Assembly: GCA_963556255.1 (NCBI GenBank)
Contig: OY744604.1
Span: forward strand, 29,476,774-29,540,773
Reading direction: 5' to 3'
Length of the DNA: 64,000 bases
Source: Allolobophora icterica
Taxonomy: Eukaryota > Annelida > Clitellata > Crassiclitellata > Lumbricidae
In this document: positions 40,430-51,917 of the stretch, one piece after another
How the letters are laid out: each line of letters opens with the position of its first letter
Numbering within the stretch: position 1 is the stretch's first letter
Translations under genes and position numbers: made by a program
Notes under the pieces: model-generated
Database searches by the model: none
What the model saw: only the letters and a program-made list of their open reading frames with translations
Told to the model about the DNA's origin: nothing

Positions 40430-40910
40430 ATTCTATCGTTCGTGGCCGGGGCAGATGTTGCCTGCTTCAAAGTCAACGTGGTCTGCGAGGCACACCTGCC
40501 CTCGGCCGCCGCCGTCGCCAAGTGGCCTGGGCCGCCGGCGCTCAGGCCTCCCTTTGCCCGCGGACGCAGCGGCATCTGGCGGCTTTAAAGGCTGACGACA
40601 TTCTTCAAGTGCTGGAGGGCGAGTGGGTCGGTTGGTGGGTGGGCCAGGTGGGTGATGCGGCGTGGACGGGCGCTTGCTTTGATCCGAGAAATTTCCGGGA
40701 GCTTTTATCGGGAGCAATGACTCGCGGTTCGCGTGTTTGTATGGGCTTGAGGATGTGGGTGGGGTTGAGAATGGGGTTGGAGTGGGTAGAGGGGTCCGGG
40801 TAAACACGCGACATCTGCGCCGAGAGGCTCTCTGGGATTTGGAGTCTGTGCTTAGTCGAAACACAGTGTCGCCCTCCGGCGGCCAGTGAGCAGAGCAAAG
40901 GTACGCGACG
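40430..40910. other. GC-rich, CpG-rich island without a recognised gene
   Basis: The composition changes sharply from the AT-rich surroundings (runs such as ggccgccgccgtcgcc and gggccgccggcgctcagg). A 143-codon Pro/Arg-rich frame on - (40433-40864) has no known domain and looks like a by-product of composition. It may be a promoter CpG island or an enhancer of HES, which lies 3.6 kb away. The following 40911-41950 shows nothing recognisable. Confidence 0.4.
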
Positions 40911-41954
40911 TCCTACGTCCGTTGCGCCCTGTTGCAATGAGTCAATCGCAATGCGACTAAAAGATAGAAGACGTGTTCGAATGAGAACAGATTCACTATA
41001 ACTTAGGCAAGATTTTCATCAATGATGCTGACCTATTGCAAATAGCCCCACGTTTAAGCGACGTACAAAAACAGTGTATTGTATGTCTTTATGTTTAGTC
41101 TGTCTTCACTTTTATGTCCGTCTGCTTATCTTTTTGTCTGTCTGCTTCTCTGTCTCTCCGTCTTCTTAGCGTCTGTCTGTTTGTTCGTCTGTTTTTCTGC
41201 CGTAAAAAGATCTTTATGTCAACTGGATGGAAAACGTCTATAAACGCAAAATGTTCAACTGAGTGGCGATTTAAAACTTGACCTCGTTTATTGTGTCTTC
41301 AGATGTAGGCCTACTTTGAATTTTCGCATAAAAACAAGTCATCTGAGAACTTCTTCAACTGACAATGCATCTTTAAAGCAGGTCCTATACAATGTCCTGT
41401 TGGCATTAAACACTCGCAAACGCAAGAACCTCGTTAATCGCAAATTTGACGAGCCAAATTATTCCTCTGTCGATGTTGATTTCGTGAATGGCTGCAAATT
41501 GAAATCCAGTAGGTAGTCGAATGAATGTCTACTGTGTAAGTGTGTAAGGATGATGACTGTCCTGAAGCCGACATTAACTGGGTGAGAAAGCCTATCGACT
41601 CAAATGGTGCGTAAAGTTGTGTATGTTTCTTAAATTAACCATATTAACAGTTTCACGTTTATTCACAAGCTCACTGACAAACCGCAGCAAGTTACATTGA
41701 AACATGACGGTACAATTTCCAAGATCTTATGGAACACACGGCTTGGCACCCTGCTAGGCGCCCACTCATTTTATTGCTGCCTCTAGACAGAGGAAGGCTG
41801 AGTCGACAGTCATCAGAATATTTTAACAACCTATTTGTCAGCAACATTTAGACGACTCTGCAGTATTCTTTGACGGTTCTATCGCCACTGTTCGACAACT
41901 CGTTACGTTGTTGGCTCTTTGAATTTTCACGTAGACTAATCCTGCACTCAGTGC

Positions 41955-42015
41955 TCGTCAATAAGCTGGTTCCCTGCGCTTTAGTTAACGCGAGTTTACG
42001 ATTACGATTAAGATT
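41955..42015 (-). repeat. Short inverted dispersed repeat copy
   Basis: On the - strand it reads taatcgtaatcgtaaa, then aaagcgcagggaaccagct and tattgacgagcac. A truncated copy of the same family. Confidence 0.5.
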
Positions 42016-43735
42016 ATTCTTACTTTGCTTCCCAGCATACCTAGTAAGCTATTACGAGTAGGAGTGGATATATAACGCTTTAGAGAATAAATAGTTTTCT
42101 ATAACATGCAGAGCACAGCAGAACTGATTGTGGTCTGCAGTCAGACACTTGGTATAAAAGGCTCTCAGATTACAGACACTGGGATAATAAAAGACAATAA
42201 GCACAAAAACGCTATTCATTTTATAGCAACAGAAGAATGAAATAAGTGAAAAGAGTTGGATAGGAGGAAATTGAATGAAAGAAGAATTTGGAGACTCATA
42301 GTATGATTGAGCAAAATCACGAGCAAAATCAAGACTCGAGCAAAATCACGCTTTATAGCTTGACGTAAGGCTTCATTGCGTAGCTTTTAAGTTAAGACCA
42401 TGCATGCTAGAAAACCACATATTAATGATGCCTGCAGTGTATCCTACAGCCAAAGCCCTGGAGATGGAAGCACACGCAGCGAAGTACGTCAAGAAAGACT
42501 AAATACAAGAACCTAATTAAGGCCTCTGTGGGTACGCGGGCATAGCTCTCTTATCCGTGTAATAAGTTAATAACTATCCCCAGCAGATGTATCGAATCAA
42601 ACGGATGCTATCTAGCTATCTGCCGACGACCACCTGCAGCGTGGAATTATTAATTAACGCTTACACCATAAATACAAACGACCCTAAATTCCCGATAAGA
42701 ATGGATACATTCATTGGGCGCTTCCATCTGCCCCATTATTAGCGTCCGCTTAGGGAGAGACAGAGACAGGGAGAACATCGATCGGCCTGTTATTAGGGTT
42801 GCCAGGCTCCACGCGCTGTTTATCTTTACCCCATCGTTAGCAACGGCTTGGGTAACGCCCGCACCAGAGGCCATGGCCCTTCCACATACCCCAGAAGAGG
42901 GCAGTGGGTTGCGATACGCGTGACTGCATTTCTTGTAACTGTATCGCCCGATCGACTTCATTATCGGATGTCTTTATCGGGTCCTTTGAAGTGAGCGTCA
43001 GTCATGCGTGAAACGATGACGGCGGGTCGACTTCAAAGGATAGGGTGACGATTATTCACGGAGTTAATTTATAACGGAACGCCAGAAACTTCCCGCTCGA
43101 CGGCTGCCCAGCACGCGAGGGAAGAATTCCGCACAAGGCAGACAGGAAGCGAGGGAGAAATGCAGGAACATTTCCAGGGAACCGCAAAGGTATGAAATTG
43201 CTAATTAATGCTACATGTACGACAGTACGTAGAAAACCCTCAGTGCTTCTGAAAGGCGCAATATTAAGTGTTAGCCTGTATGTATACATGCATGTTTGCA
43301 AACATACATTAGGGTGGTCCAGGGATAGAAGAGAAATATTGTCAGACACCAGGGTACCCCATATTAGTTTATATGCTACAAATGTATAGTTATAGTTATG
43401 GCGAAAAACGCGGGACACTAAATTAGCAATCGAATTAAGAGAACATGAAACTACCCACCCACAAATTTTTTAATGCGAATTTAGTTCCTGTAGTTTTTAC
43501 CTCAACTGGCACCGAAGCCGACCAACAAAGTCTCCTCCGCTTCTATTCACTAAAATTGTTATATTTGTCTCTTAGCAAAACCTGCGTTGCATGCTCTTGT
43601 AATTAAAAACATAAAAATATTTAAGTATACGCCACACACTTCATTATCAATGTAATCACGAGAGAAAATACAAACACCTTCATATCAAGTAAGAAAATAA
43701 TATCTGTGTAAACCTAAAAATTAAAATTCGTCCAC
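42016..43735. other. Spacer, no gene recognised
   Basis: Non-repetitive sequence without a supported frame. The part at 42640-43080 is less AT-rich than its neighbours. It contains a spaced inverted pair, tcctttgaagt and acttcaaagga (about 42985 and 43032), each with a TCF/LEF-like CTTTGAA. It could be a regulatory element. Confidence 0.3.
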
Positions 43736-43999
43736 CAAATGAACATTCATTTCAGTCACAAACAGTCGACCACTGACTCATCTAGAAGAATCCTCCATGG
43801 AAAATATAATCCGTGTTTTTGTTTTAAGACAATTTCTCTCTTAAATTCCAAATCTGAATCCAATAACAAACATCGACTGTTTCTTTCATCAACGACCCTC
43901 ACGAATCCATTTCCGTCGACTGACTGGATCATAAATTTGTCCGATGGTGGATCGAGGTTTCCCACTGAATGACTTCTTAAGTTTTAGCTCTGCATCCAC
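43736..43999 (-). pseudogene. Truncated TRIM propeller-exon copy
   Basis: The - strand carries the C-terminal quarter of the same NHL-like propeller exon found in the two intact TRIM genes. Recognisable blocks are NGFVRVVDERNSRCLLLDSDLEFKRE (given here as NGFVRVVDERNSR and LLLDSDLEFKRE) and HGLYFPWRILLDES. The frame is shifted near the upstream end, and the first three quarters of the exon are absent. Homology stops abruptly at about 43999, where a SINE begins. It lies 0.35 kb beyond the stop of the first intact TRIM gene, so it is probably the relic of another tandem TRIM unit. Confidence 0.75.
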
Positions 44000-44165
44000 A
44001 GTCCACACTGTACATGTCGGTCAGTGTACTCATAACAGGTGAGTTGGCTAGGGGGCGCTAGTGGAGCAGAAATCTCGAATCAAATTGTCTGCCCTGGCGG
44101 GGATTTGAACCCCCGACCACGCTAGCCATGGTACTAAGCTATCGAACACGTAAGCTGGGCTGACG
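44000..44165 (-). repeat. tRNA-derived SINE
   Basis: On the - strand the head carries a Pol III box A-like tagcttagtacc (44130-44141) and box B ggttcaaatcc (44101-44111) with tRNA-like spacing. The T-arm stem gggggttcaaatcccc is visible. A tRNA-unrelated body follows, and no complete tRNA cloverleaf can be drawn. A run of the body recurs near 6345-6400. It abuts the truncated propeller exon. Confidence 0.7.
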
Positions 44166-44353
44166 AAAACGGTTTTCTTGTTATCTGTTATTGATAATTT
44201 AGAAATAATAAATTTTTGCTTAAACTCTGCACAACATATTTTTATTCAGTCATTTTGTCATTATGATGTCATCCCCTCTGAAGGTGTCACCCGATGCGGC
44301 CCGCACCCCCGCAAGCCCCTTCATATCAAGTAAAAATAATATATTTCAGCTAA

Positions 44354-47300
44354 TTATTTAAGATTAAAACTCAAAATCCGTGGATTGTCCACTTCGTTGT
44401 CAGCCACAAACAGTCGACCATTTAAATCATCCAGAATAATCCTTTGCGGATATCGTAATCCGTGTTGGCCCGAGAGAATTTCTCTCTTAAATTTCAAATC
44501 TGAATCCAATAACAAAACTCGACCGTTCCCTCGATCAGCCACCATCACGAATCCATTTCCAGCGACGGACAAATAGACTGGAACATTCATTTGTCGGATT
44601 CTTGATCCAGGATTTCCACCGAATGACTTCATAAGAATTCCACCTGCATCCATTATATACACACCATGCAGGTCATCAAGAAGTTTGCCATGACTGACCA
44701 CAAAATTACCATCGGTCAGTTTTATAGCATGTCTTGGACGGCCAAAATCTGTGTGCGAAAACAGATTTATTTCACGGATTATTTGCCCATCTGGTGAAAA
44801 TTCCTTTAATTTATTCTTAACAAAAACAGTTAAAATGACATTCGATTCATCTGTAACAGACAGACCCAATCCCCAATCGTCTCCTGTTGACCATTTGTTA
44901 ATTAATTTTCCATTTGGACCAACTCTCAAGATTTCCTTCGACTGACCGGGGCCTTTGCAATCGTTGATGTACAGACATTTATTTTGGTTGCAGGACACTA
45001 TGTCCTCTGGACGAATTAATTCTTTCAAATTCCATCGACGAATGAAACTTAATTTAATTAAATCGTAAATTTCAACTTCTGAACTCTCGTCACTCAGAAC
45101 AAATAATTCTTTTTCTAAGATCGTCATTCCACACAATTCTTTTGCGGCTTTAGTTCTGATCGTCTGAACTAAGACTGGATCTGATTTATATCTAATTTCA
45201 TCTGAAAATATAAACAATTCTGTAAGTATAGCCAGGGGCGTCTACCCCCCCGGTCATTGGAGCAACTTCCCCTCCAATCCCTCCTCTTCCCCCTTCCCCT
45301 TCCTTCCCTCAATTATGATGGCACATACACTGACAGATCTCCCCCAACCCCCTATTTTTTTGGATAGAGCATTTGCTCCAAGGTTTCTATGGAGTAGACG
45401 CCCCTGAGTATAGCACTTTCTTGTATTAGCTCTAAGAACTGTTAGACATCTTATTTCAAGAGGAGACGACTACGCCGACGGCTATGATGATAAGTGCAGA
45501 GCAGACACTGAGAAATAAGGAGGTAAACGCATGTAAAGAAAACCGTGGTGACAGGGAGACATATCGATACATTAAGAAAATCACACACCGAAAGGCAGAC
45601 ATACAATTAGAGGTCAAAGTGCATAAGTGCTTCGTTAAGGTCATCGAATCATACCATAGTATGGAATGCCGATTTCTGCGACAAAACGTCGTCGCATACA
45701 ACCGTGCATACACCTGATTTAAAATGGTTACACAAGATTTTTGTACTCATCGTGGAAAGAAATGTATGGTTTCCTTAGACAATTAGTAAGGTTCAACATC
45801 GCGCGTCCATTAGCCGTTCCATAACACAACTGAACCGCAATACCAGTTATAAATAGGACAAAATACGAATTCCTCTAAAACTATGTCTCTCTGCCAATAT
45901 TTTAATCTTAATTTCTTTTTAGATCATAGAGACCTTTCTTTGACTCACTATGGCGATTGTTTCGATTCCTGCAGCAATTGACAGACGCGCGTGTTAAGGT
46001 TTTGTAGACTTTCATATACCGTATAAAATTACCCAGGAAATAAAATGTAGGATGTAAAGGGCAGATATTTTGTCTCGTTGGCGATAAACAAATCTTCTGA
46101 CTCTTAATATTTAAACGCCTAAGCGTCTACCCGGGCTCAACTTTTGTCTATATGAAGTGAGGCACCAAATTTAGCATCTACACTGGTTCGTCATTAGTAA
46201 TGTTGCGATGCTGACAGCTCAATAACGATTTCATCAGCATGCCCAGGGAGTGCGGAATAATAGTAAAAAGAATGAAGAATCGAGTTTGACATGCAAAAGA
46301 AAAATCAGTTGATGGGTAACATTGGGTATGTCACCGTATGTGAGTCCGTGTTGCCATACTGCAGGAGTCTAGTAGCCAGTCGCCCTCTGATGCGGATGTC
46401 CGCAAAGGAGGAGGGAGGGAGGAAGTGAGGGAGACAGGGAGGGAGGGAGGGTAAGCCAAATGCGGACAAGGGAAGGAAGGGGTCCAAAGTAGCTCCTTTT
46501 TGTGGCCGTCCTTTATGGACGACCCATAATATAAAGAGAAAAATACTTAGTGTGAATACGCATTTCTGAAACTATCGACTACGCAGTGAACATCTGCAAC
46601 AACAACAAATATTATCGAATATTTTCTCTAAAAAAATTTGTCCAGAAGACGACTTCGTAGACTTTTCCGAAAACTGTCATTTGTCAACACCTATTTCGAA
46701 ATTTTAACCCTGGAGTTGTAATAGTTACTGTGAAACAAGACAGTAAAATTTGAACAATAAGCAAAAGCTGCTATAACGTAAACAAAACCATGAGGGTTAG
46801 ATTGATCATGAGCAAAAATACTCTCGTGAACATATTATTTCAAAATCCAGTCACCGGTATGAGGAGTGTCGAAAGGATTCTGAAGATTTAAATAAAACGC
46901 AATTCCGTAATCTTATAAGAAAGCGCACCCTGGAAAAAACGCTGCCTTCAAGAATCGTCCTGTGATAAGCACATCTCAGACATTAACAAATCAAATTACT
47001 AATCAGAGGAGTAGAAACAGTTTTGATAATCGATATTTCAATGTGATTTACCTGTCTTCGTCTTCTCCCAGTGTTCATTTGACTCTTCTTTTCCCTTCAG
47101 CAGCTCTTGCATTGATTTTCTAGGAGTTTCCAATTCCAGTCTCAATGTGTTGGTGTGAGCTTGCAATGTCTTGTTGGTCGTTTTCTCACTGTTTACACTC
47201 ATTATGAGTTGTTCATTTTCTAACCGAAAAGTCTCTTCTCCTGTTTCCGAGTAAATATCTTTCTTAAGGAGATCAATTTCGTTACTTTGTTTTTTCATTA

Positions 47301-49025
47301 GAGCAACTTTAGACGTCGGCCTACATGTGTTCTTTTGCCTCAGGTTGCAATCTTCTGAAAGTGCATACGATAATTTATAGCTCAATATAATCGATCTGCT
47401 TTAAAAATTATAATATCACATATCTCATAACAATTGCTTAATTTGCCTTGTTGTTGGAATCTGGAGATATATGAGCCACAACTGTAACGGAAGCAATTCT
47501 TACTTTATTCATCAGTGCTTCCCACCTCGACATTGCAGCACCCAAGGGTCACGGGTGCTGTTAACCGACTAAAATGTTGCTTCGGCTGGATGGCAGAATA
47601 GGTGAAACAAGAAAATTGAGCAACTTTCTCTCTTAAAATATTTGAAAGACTACTGATTATTGCTACCACCATATCCCTATAACTTTTTCTAAAATTTTAA
47701 ATAGTGTATATTAACAGTTGCAGTTGAATACGAGGAGCGTTCCTCGTCATCAAAATAGTGAACTAAAAGATAAATACAATTAAGGTGCAGCTGACCTGTC
47801 GTTTGCATTAGTAAGGATGTCTTACTCTGAAAAAGGTTGGGAATACTGATTCAAACAAGCCAACAGAATGCATTGTGTTTATTAATAGATGCCACTTACC
47901 CTCAATCTTCCCTATCAAGTTGTCATCTTCAAGAAACTCCTCGATTTCTGATTTCTTAAAGCTGAACTTAAATGATTGAATTTCTCTCTCAGTTAGAGAA
48001 TGACACTGTTCTTGTAATTCGGCTGCTTTAACCGATAAGTTCGAAACTTCCCGACATATATCGCCAGCTGACCCTTTAGCCATCAACTTCTGGGAGTAAG
48101 AACTGTAACTCTGTAAGCAGGATTGATGTGCATCAATATCACCTGTTTCAATTTGGATTTCTTTTAATTTGCTTTGTCTTAATGAAGATAAACTTTGCAA
48201 TAGAGAATTTGCCTGGGTCTCCACAAACTGTTTCAACTCATCTCTTCTCTTCATAACATCAGATTCCAACCTATCCACTTCTTGTTGCATATCCTCTTTA
48301 ATCTTAATAAGTTTCGCTTTTTTCATCTGAGTCTGGGAGCTGCACTGATTTATTATTTCAATATTGCTTTCTATTTGCTTCCGAAACCCATCCACAAATT
48401 TGCTAACATGAGAACCTTCATGTTGTTTATGGTCATCAATGAAACAAACAGCACATTCCACTGTTTTGCATTCAGTGCAATATATTTCAAGAACTCTTTG
48501 CTCATGGAGTTCACATACACTAGGTGCTTGATTTGCTATTGCACAATCGTTACTTACTAGCAGATCATTTATTTGCACCAGTTTATGGTTCCTTGTTAAC
48601 TTTAATTTTCTATGATGTCTGCAGCATTCTTCGCACAGATTCTGCTTGCATTCAGTACAATACATATCAACTTTCGGTATCTCCTTTCCAGTTCCCTCAT
48701 TGTAGTCACGACATGCGTCGCAGAAGGCGTTTGACGAATCGGATAGATTTGAAACATTCGTCACTTGTATGATTTTTGCAATGAAGAAATTATTAGGTAA
48801 TCCACAAAACCCTTCTAGAGGTATTTTAAACTGTCGTCTACAGATTGGACAAGGCATTTCATCCCCAGGTCTTTTGTTCGTTTTGAGTCCGGTCTCTTGG
48901 AGACATATCATGCAGAATGTATGAATACATGGCAAGGCTTTCGGATCCGTGTAGACATTGGTACAAATGCAGCAAATAATTTTGTCGTCAAGATCCTGGT
49001 TTTCAAATTCAACATCGGTAGCCAT
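44354..49025 (-). CDS. TRIM protein A: RING, two B-boxes, coiled coil, NHL-like propeller; 3 exons, 758 aa
   Basis: A probable RING E3 ubiquitin ligase. Exons are 49025-47900, 47354-47052 and 45201-44354, both splices phase 1, total 2277 nt. Exon 1 encodes the RING (C-x2-C in CCICTNVYTDP, ALPCIHTFCMIC, CPICRRQF; about residues 18-64). A B-box1 (CDACRDYNE ... CTECKQNLCEECC), B-box2 (CELHEQRVLEIYCTECKTVE) and a long coiled coil follow. Exon 2 is a Lys/Glu-rich coiled-coil extension. Exon 3 is a repeat domain of YVTN/NHL type (LFVLSDESSEVEIYD, ILRVGPNGKLINKWS, GNGFVMVADRGNGRVLLLDS). It is a tandem duplicate of the gene at 54474-63964, and intron sequence is also conserved. Intron 2 contains a 174-bp hAT MITE. 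It resembles TRIM2/3/56-like genes expanded in invertebrates; the substrate is unknown. Confidence 0.93.
45233..45406. mobile_element. 174-bp hAT MITE in intron 2 of TRIM A, TSD agtatagc
   Basis: A perfect 13-bp TIR (caggggcgtctac) with flanking agtatagc on both sides (45225-45232, 45407-45414). The inverted homology resumes further in (ttggagcaa). It inserted only about 30 bp upstream of the exon 3 acceptor (45202), inside the region where the branch point and polypyrimidine tract would lie. The intact tattttcag acceptor itself is untouched. Confidence 0.9.
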
Positions 49026-49050
49026 TTCTGAATTCTAAGGCAGATATCTC

Positions 49051-49062
49051 ACTTTCAGTTTC
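49051..49062 (-). promoter_or_regulatory. ISRE/IRF-like motif before TRIM A
   Basis: On the - strand gaaactgaaagt fits the IRF/ISRE core GAAANNGAAA, 26 bp upstream of the ATG. The same motif precedes TRIM B at the same distance. It is either in the core promoter or in the 5' UTR. Function is inferred from the consensus only. Confidence 0.45.
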
Positions 49063-50003
49063 ACTATCGAAATCGCTGCCTTATTATTGCTATAATTATT
49101 AGAAACGTCTTTCACATAGGTTAGTATACTTATAAGTTTTACGCGTATACCTTTAACAAGTCGGTAGCGAAAAGAGAATCTTTTAACAAAAATCACTGCT
49201 GAAACAATTCACTAAAATGTACATTTTAGCAATGACATCCGTGTTATTGGAGCAATGCCTTGACTCATCCGCGTGATTCTGAATGTTGTTGTTCCCCTTG
49301 CAATGCTGATAATTATCGGAATGTCTCTGGACATCCTGTTTAACTTTGGTGATACCCCAATAGGGCCAATACATATAAATAAACATGTGCAGTTTATTTA
49401 GCACAACAATTTGAGCTGGCTGTCTAACCCGCCGTCGTAAATTAAATGTAAAACGGTGGAAGCTGAGGCGTTGATATCCGCAATATCTTCATTCCTTCTA
49501 TTAGAATGAGTGTGCTGGCAAACTGCTCACAGAGTCTCCCAGTAGGCCTACAACAACAGCGTCATGTGTAGATTGTGGTGCATTAGTACTCTATAAAGAG
49601 AAACAGCAATGAGTCCCGGGTTTAAGAAAAAGCAACAGTAAGTAAGTAAGTAAGTATTTTCTTTATTAAGAAGCGCTAGATAGATGGATTTTACGATCTC
49701 GATTATTTGCTTGAGTTTTCTTCTATTTTTACAACACCAATAGGCTAGGCCTAGTGTCAGTTTTTGCGGCTGCAGCTTACTGCAGAGTCTTCCATTGTGA
49801 CAACAGTAGCAAATGTAAGTTTATGATGTGCAGCAATACTAGACTTATCTAATATCTGGTTAGTCTAGACTAATTAACTTAACCTAGGAGATAGTATATG
49901 CCAGTTAATCAATAGCGGCGTTTAGTTAGAAAATAGCGGCGCTATGTAATATAAAATTATAAGGATTCGATTTGGACGTTGCTGTTGATCAACGGAGGTA
50001 TCA
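49063..50003. other. 5' flank of TRIM A
   Basis: No gene is recognised. AT-rich, with a short taag run (about 49640-49655) and two TAGGCCTA words. Confidence 0.4.
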
Positions 50004-50417
50004 CACTATAAATAATTACACAGTAGGCCTACGTCGACTCGCATTGCTAGCTGTTGACTAGTTTTTGGGGTGACGCCATTTTGAAGCTGAAATTAACGTT
50101 AAAAATAATATTGTTAATTCTATTGAAGCCCTCGATGTTGTTGTAACGTTTAAAAAATATTTTATGTGGTGGATTCCGGTGTATCGGCGTGTAGTCCTCA
50201 ATGTTGTTGTAACGTTTAAAAATATTTTACGTGATGGATTCCGGTGTATCGGCGTGTAGTCCTAAATGTTGTTGTAGCGTTTAAAAATATTTGATGTGAT
50301 GGGTTCCGGTGTATCGACGTGTAAAGCTCATATTCAAAATGGCGGTCGGTCACACATTCTGACTGCAGCATCGGCCGGGAGCCGACGTAGGCCTACTGTG
50401 TAATTATTTATACTGTG
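50004..50417. mobile_element. MULE-like TIR element with 9-bp TSD gaggtatca and internal tandem repeats
   Basis: Ends match in inverted orientation for about 35 bp (tataaataattacacag, then taggcctacgtcg), beginning cac/cacag. Nine identical bases, gaggtatca, flank both ends (49995-50003, 50418-50426). A 9-bp duplication is typical of Mutator-like elements. The interior (50135-50330) is three tandem copies of an approximately 66-bp unit (atgttgttgtaacgttt ... ggattccggtgtatcg). No transposase is present. Confidence 0.8.
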
Positions 50418-50426
50418 GAGGTATCA

Positions 50427-51917
50427 CGAAACCGGCCATCCTGGACTGATTGCTATATATGGCGACCGGCGACGCTAACGAATCAGAAGGAAGACAACGA
50501 GTTCTTGCAAATAAGGTTGAAGAAGGAGGTAACGCTGTGGTCTAACTTTGATATTAGGCCTACTGAGAGTAAGGGTGTGAGTTTATTCCGACAAGTCATC
50601 GGATTATATGCGTATGTTTAAGAAGGACTTGGTCATCAAGTCGAAAACTTGTTGAGCAGATATTTCGATGCGATGTGAGTAAAATCGTCAGCTTTGTTTC
50701 GAACACTGTAAGAAGCTTTGATCAACTGCACGAATCGCTGTTGTTGGGTCTTCTATAAGTCGAGACCTAGGAATATTTGAATCTACATGGTAACCGATGG
50801 GCTGTTTATGATATCGAACGACGATCCAGATGTAGACGATATGTAGACTAAAATGATTAGCAATGAAAAACAATTAGTCTTGTGTCATGGGGAGGGTGGG
50901 CGTGCATTACACTGCATGCACGGGGCCCGAAATATCCTAAGCCGGCACTATACGGAGAAAGAGGAACTGCTGTCAAATCAGTCTCAGAAATCAGATAAGC
51001 TGACATAAAATTATTTAGTAATTAACGCCGCTAATTAGGGTATTAATGTAATTGTGAATTTTGATTATCTTCTTTTCAAAATAATTGACAAAACTCAACA
51101 TTACCTCTGATGTCCTTCTTAAACATATGCTACTCTATGCGATGTATGTTTTCCCACTTGCCCAGCAAGACCCAGCTAATTAGCTCTAGGCTACAGTATA
51201 TAAAGTAGACCGTTACCATAATTATGCTTAAAATCGTCGTTCTGTGGCTGACTGATTTTTCTCCTCAAGTTTAATTTTTTTAGCTTAAGCGGCCTACGGT
51301 AAATGGGGATTTCCCGTGGAATTGAGGAAAGTGGCAGGCCTATGTCTCTGGTTTTTATATCTTTTATGCTGACAAGACCTAGCGTTACTCTTTGTAAGTT
51401 CCGTAACAATGACGTCACACTAACAAACATGCATACGTACGTACGTACATACACAGATACAGACAGGCATTGAATTGTAGGTTTTAATTAGAGCTATCGT
51501 TTGTTTGTTAATTATAGCCGTTTTTGCGAAATTAAGCAAAAACAATTTTAAAACAGATTTTCTGTGTTATAATACCAATTTTTCAATCTTTTTGTTAAGG
51601 TCCTCATAAGTATCCAGGGGCCCTAATGGATAGGCCTAGGGTACATTTAAATGATGCTACGAAGAAGAAACATGACATCCAATTATGTGTTATCTGCCAA
51701 AAGAAGGGAAAGCGTCCCACTTATAGGGCCTAGTGAGAATGATGGTAGGAAGAAGCGTCTGTTGGTCCCCTGTTGTTCTCGTTGTCAGAAGTCCAATATG
51801 CTTTGTTCCGAGCGTACATCTTGAGAAGTGATCGAGCTAATAAACGTGCTGACAAGCGTTGTAGCAGCAGAAATTCTGAACACTCGAAAGATTCTTCATC
51901 TTTGTTCGTGATTTGTA
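50427..51917. other. Spacer, no gene recognised
   Basis: Mixed AT-rich sequence with no supported frame. There is a short cgtacgtacgtac run at about 51434. Confidence 0.4.

Noticed and set aside
40433..40864. 143-codon Pro/Arg-rich frame on -
   Set aside because: By-product of the GC-rich island, no domain, overlapped by frames on the other strand.
44095..44160. Functional tRNA gene
   Set aside because: Boxes A and B are recognisable, but no complete cloverleaf can be drawn and the transcript continues into a SINE body.
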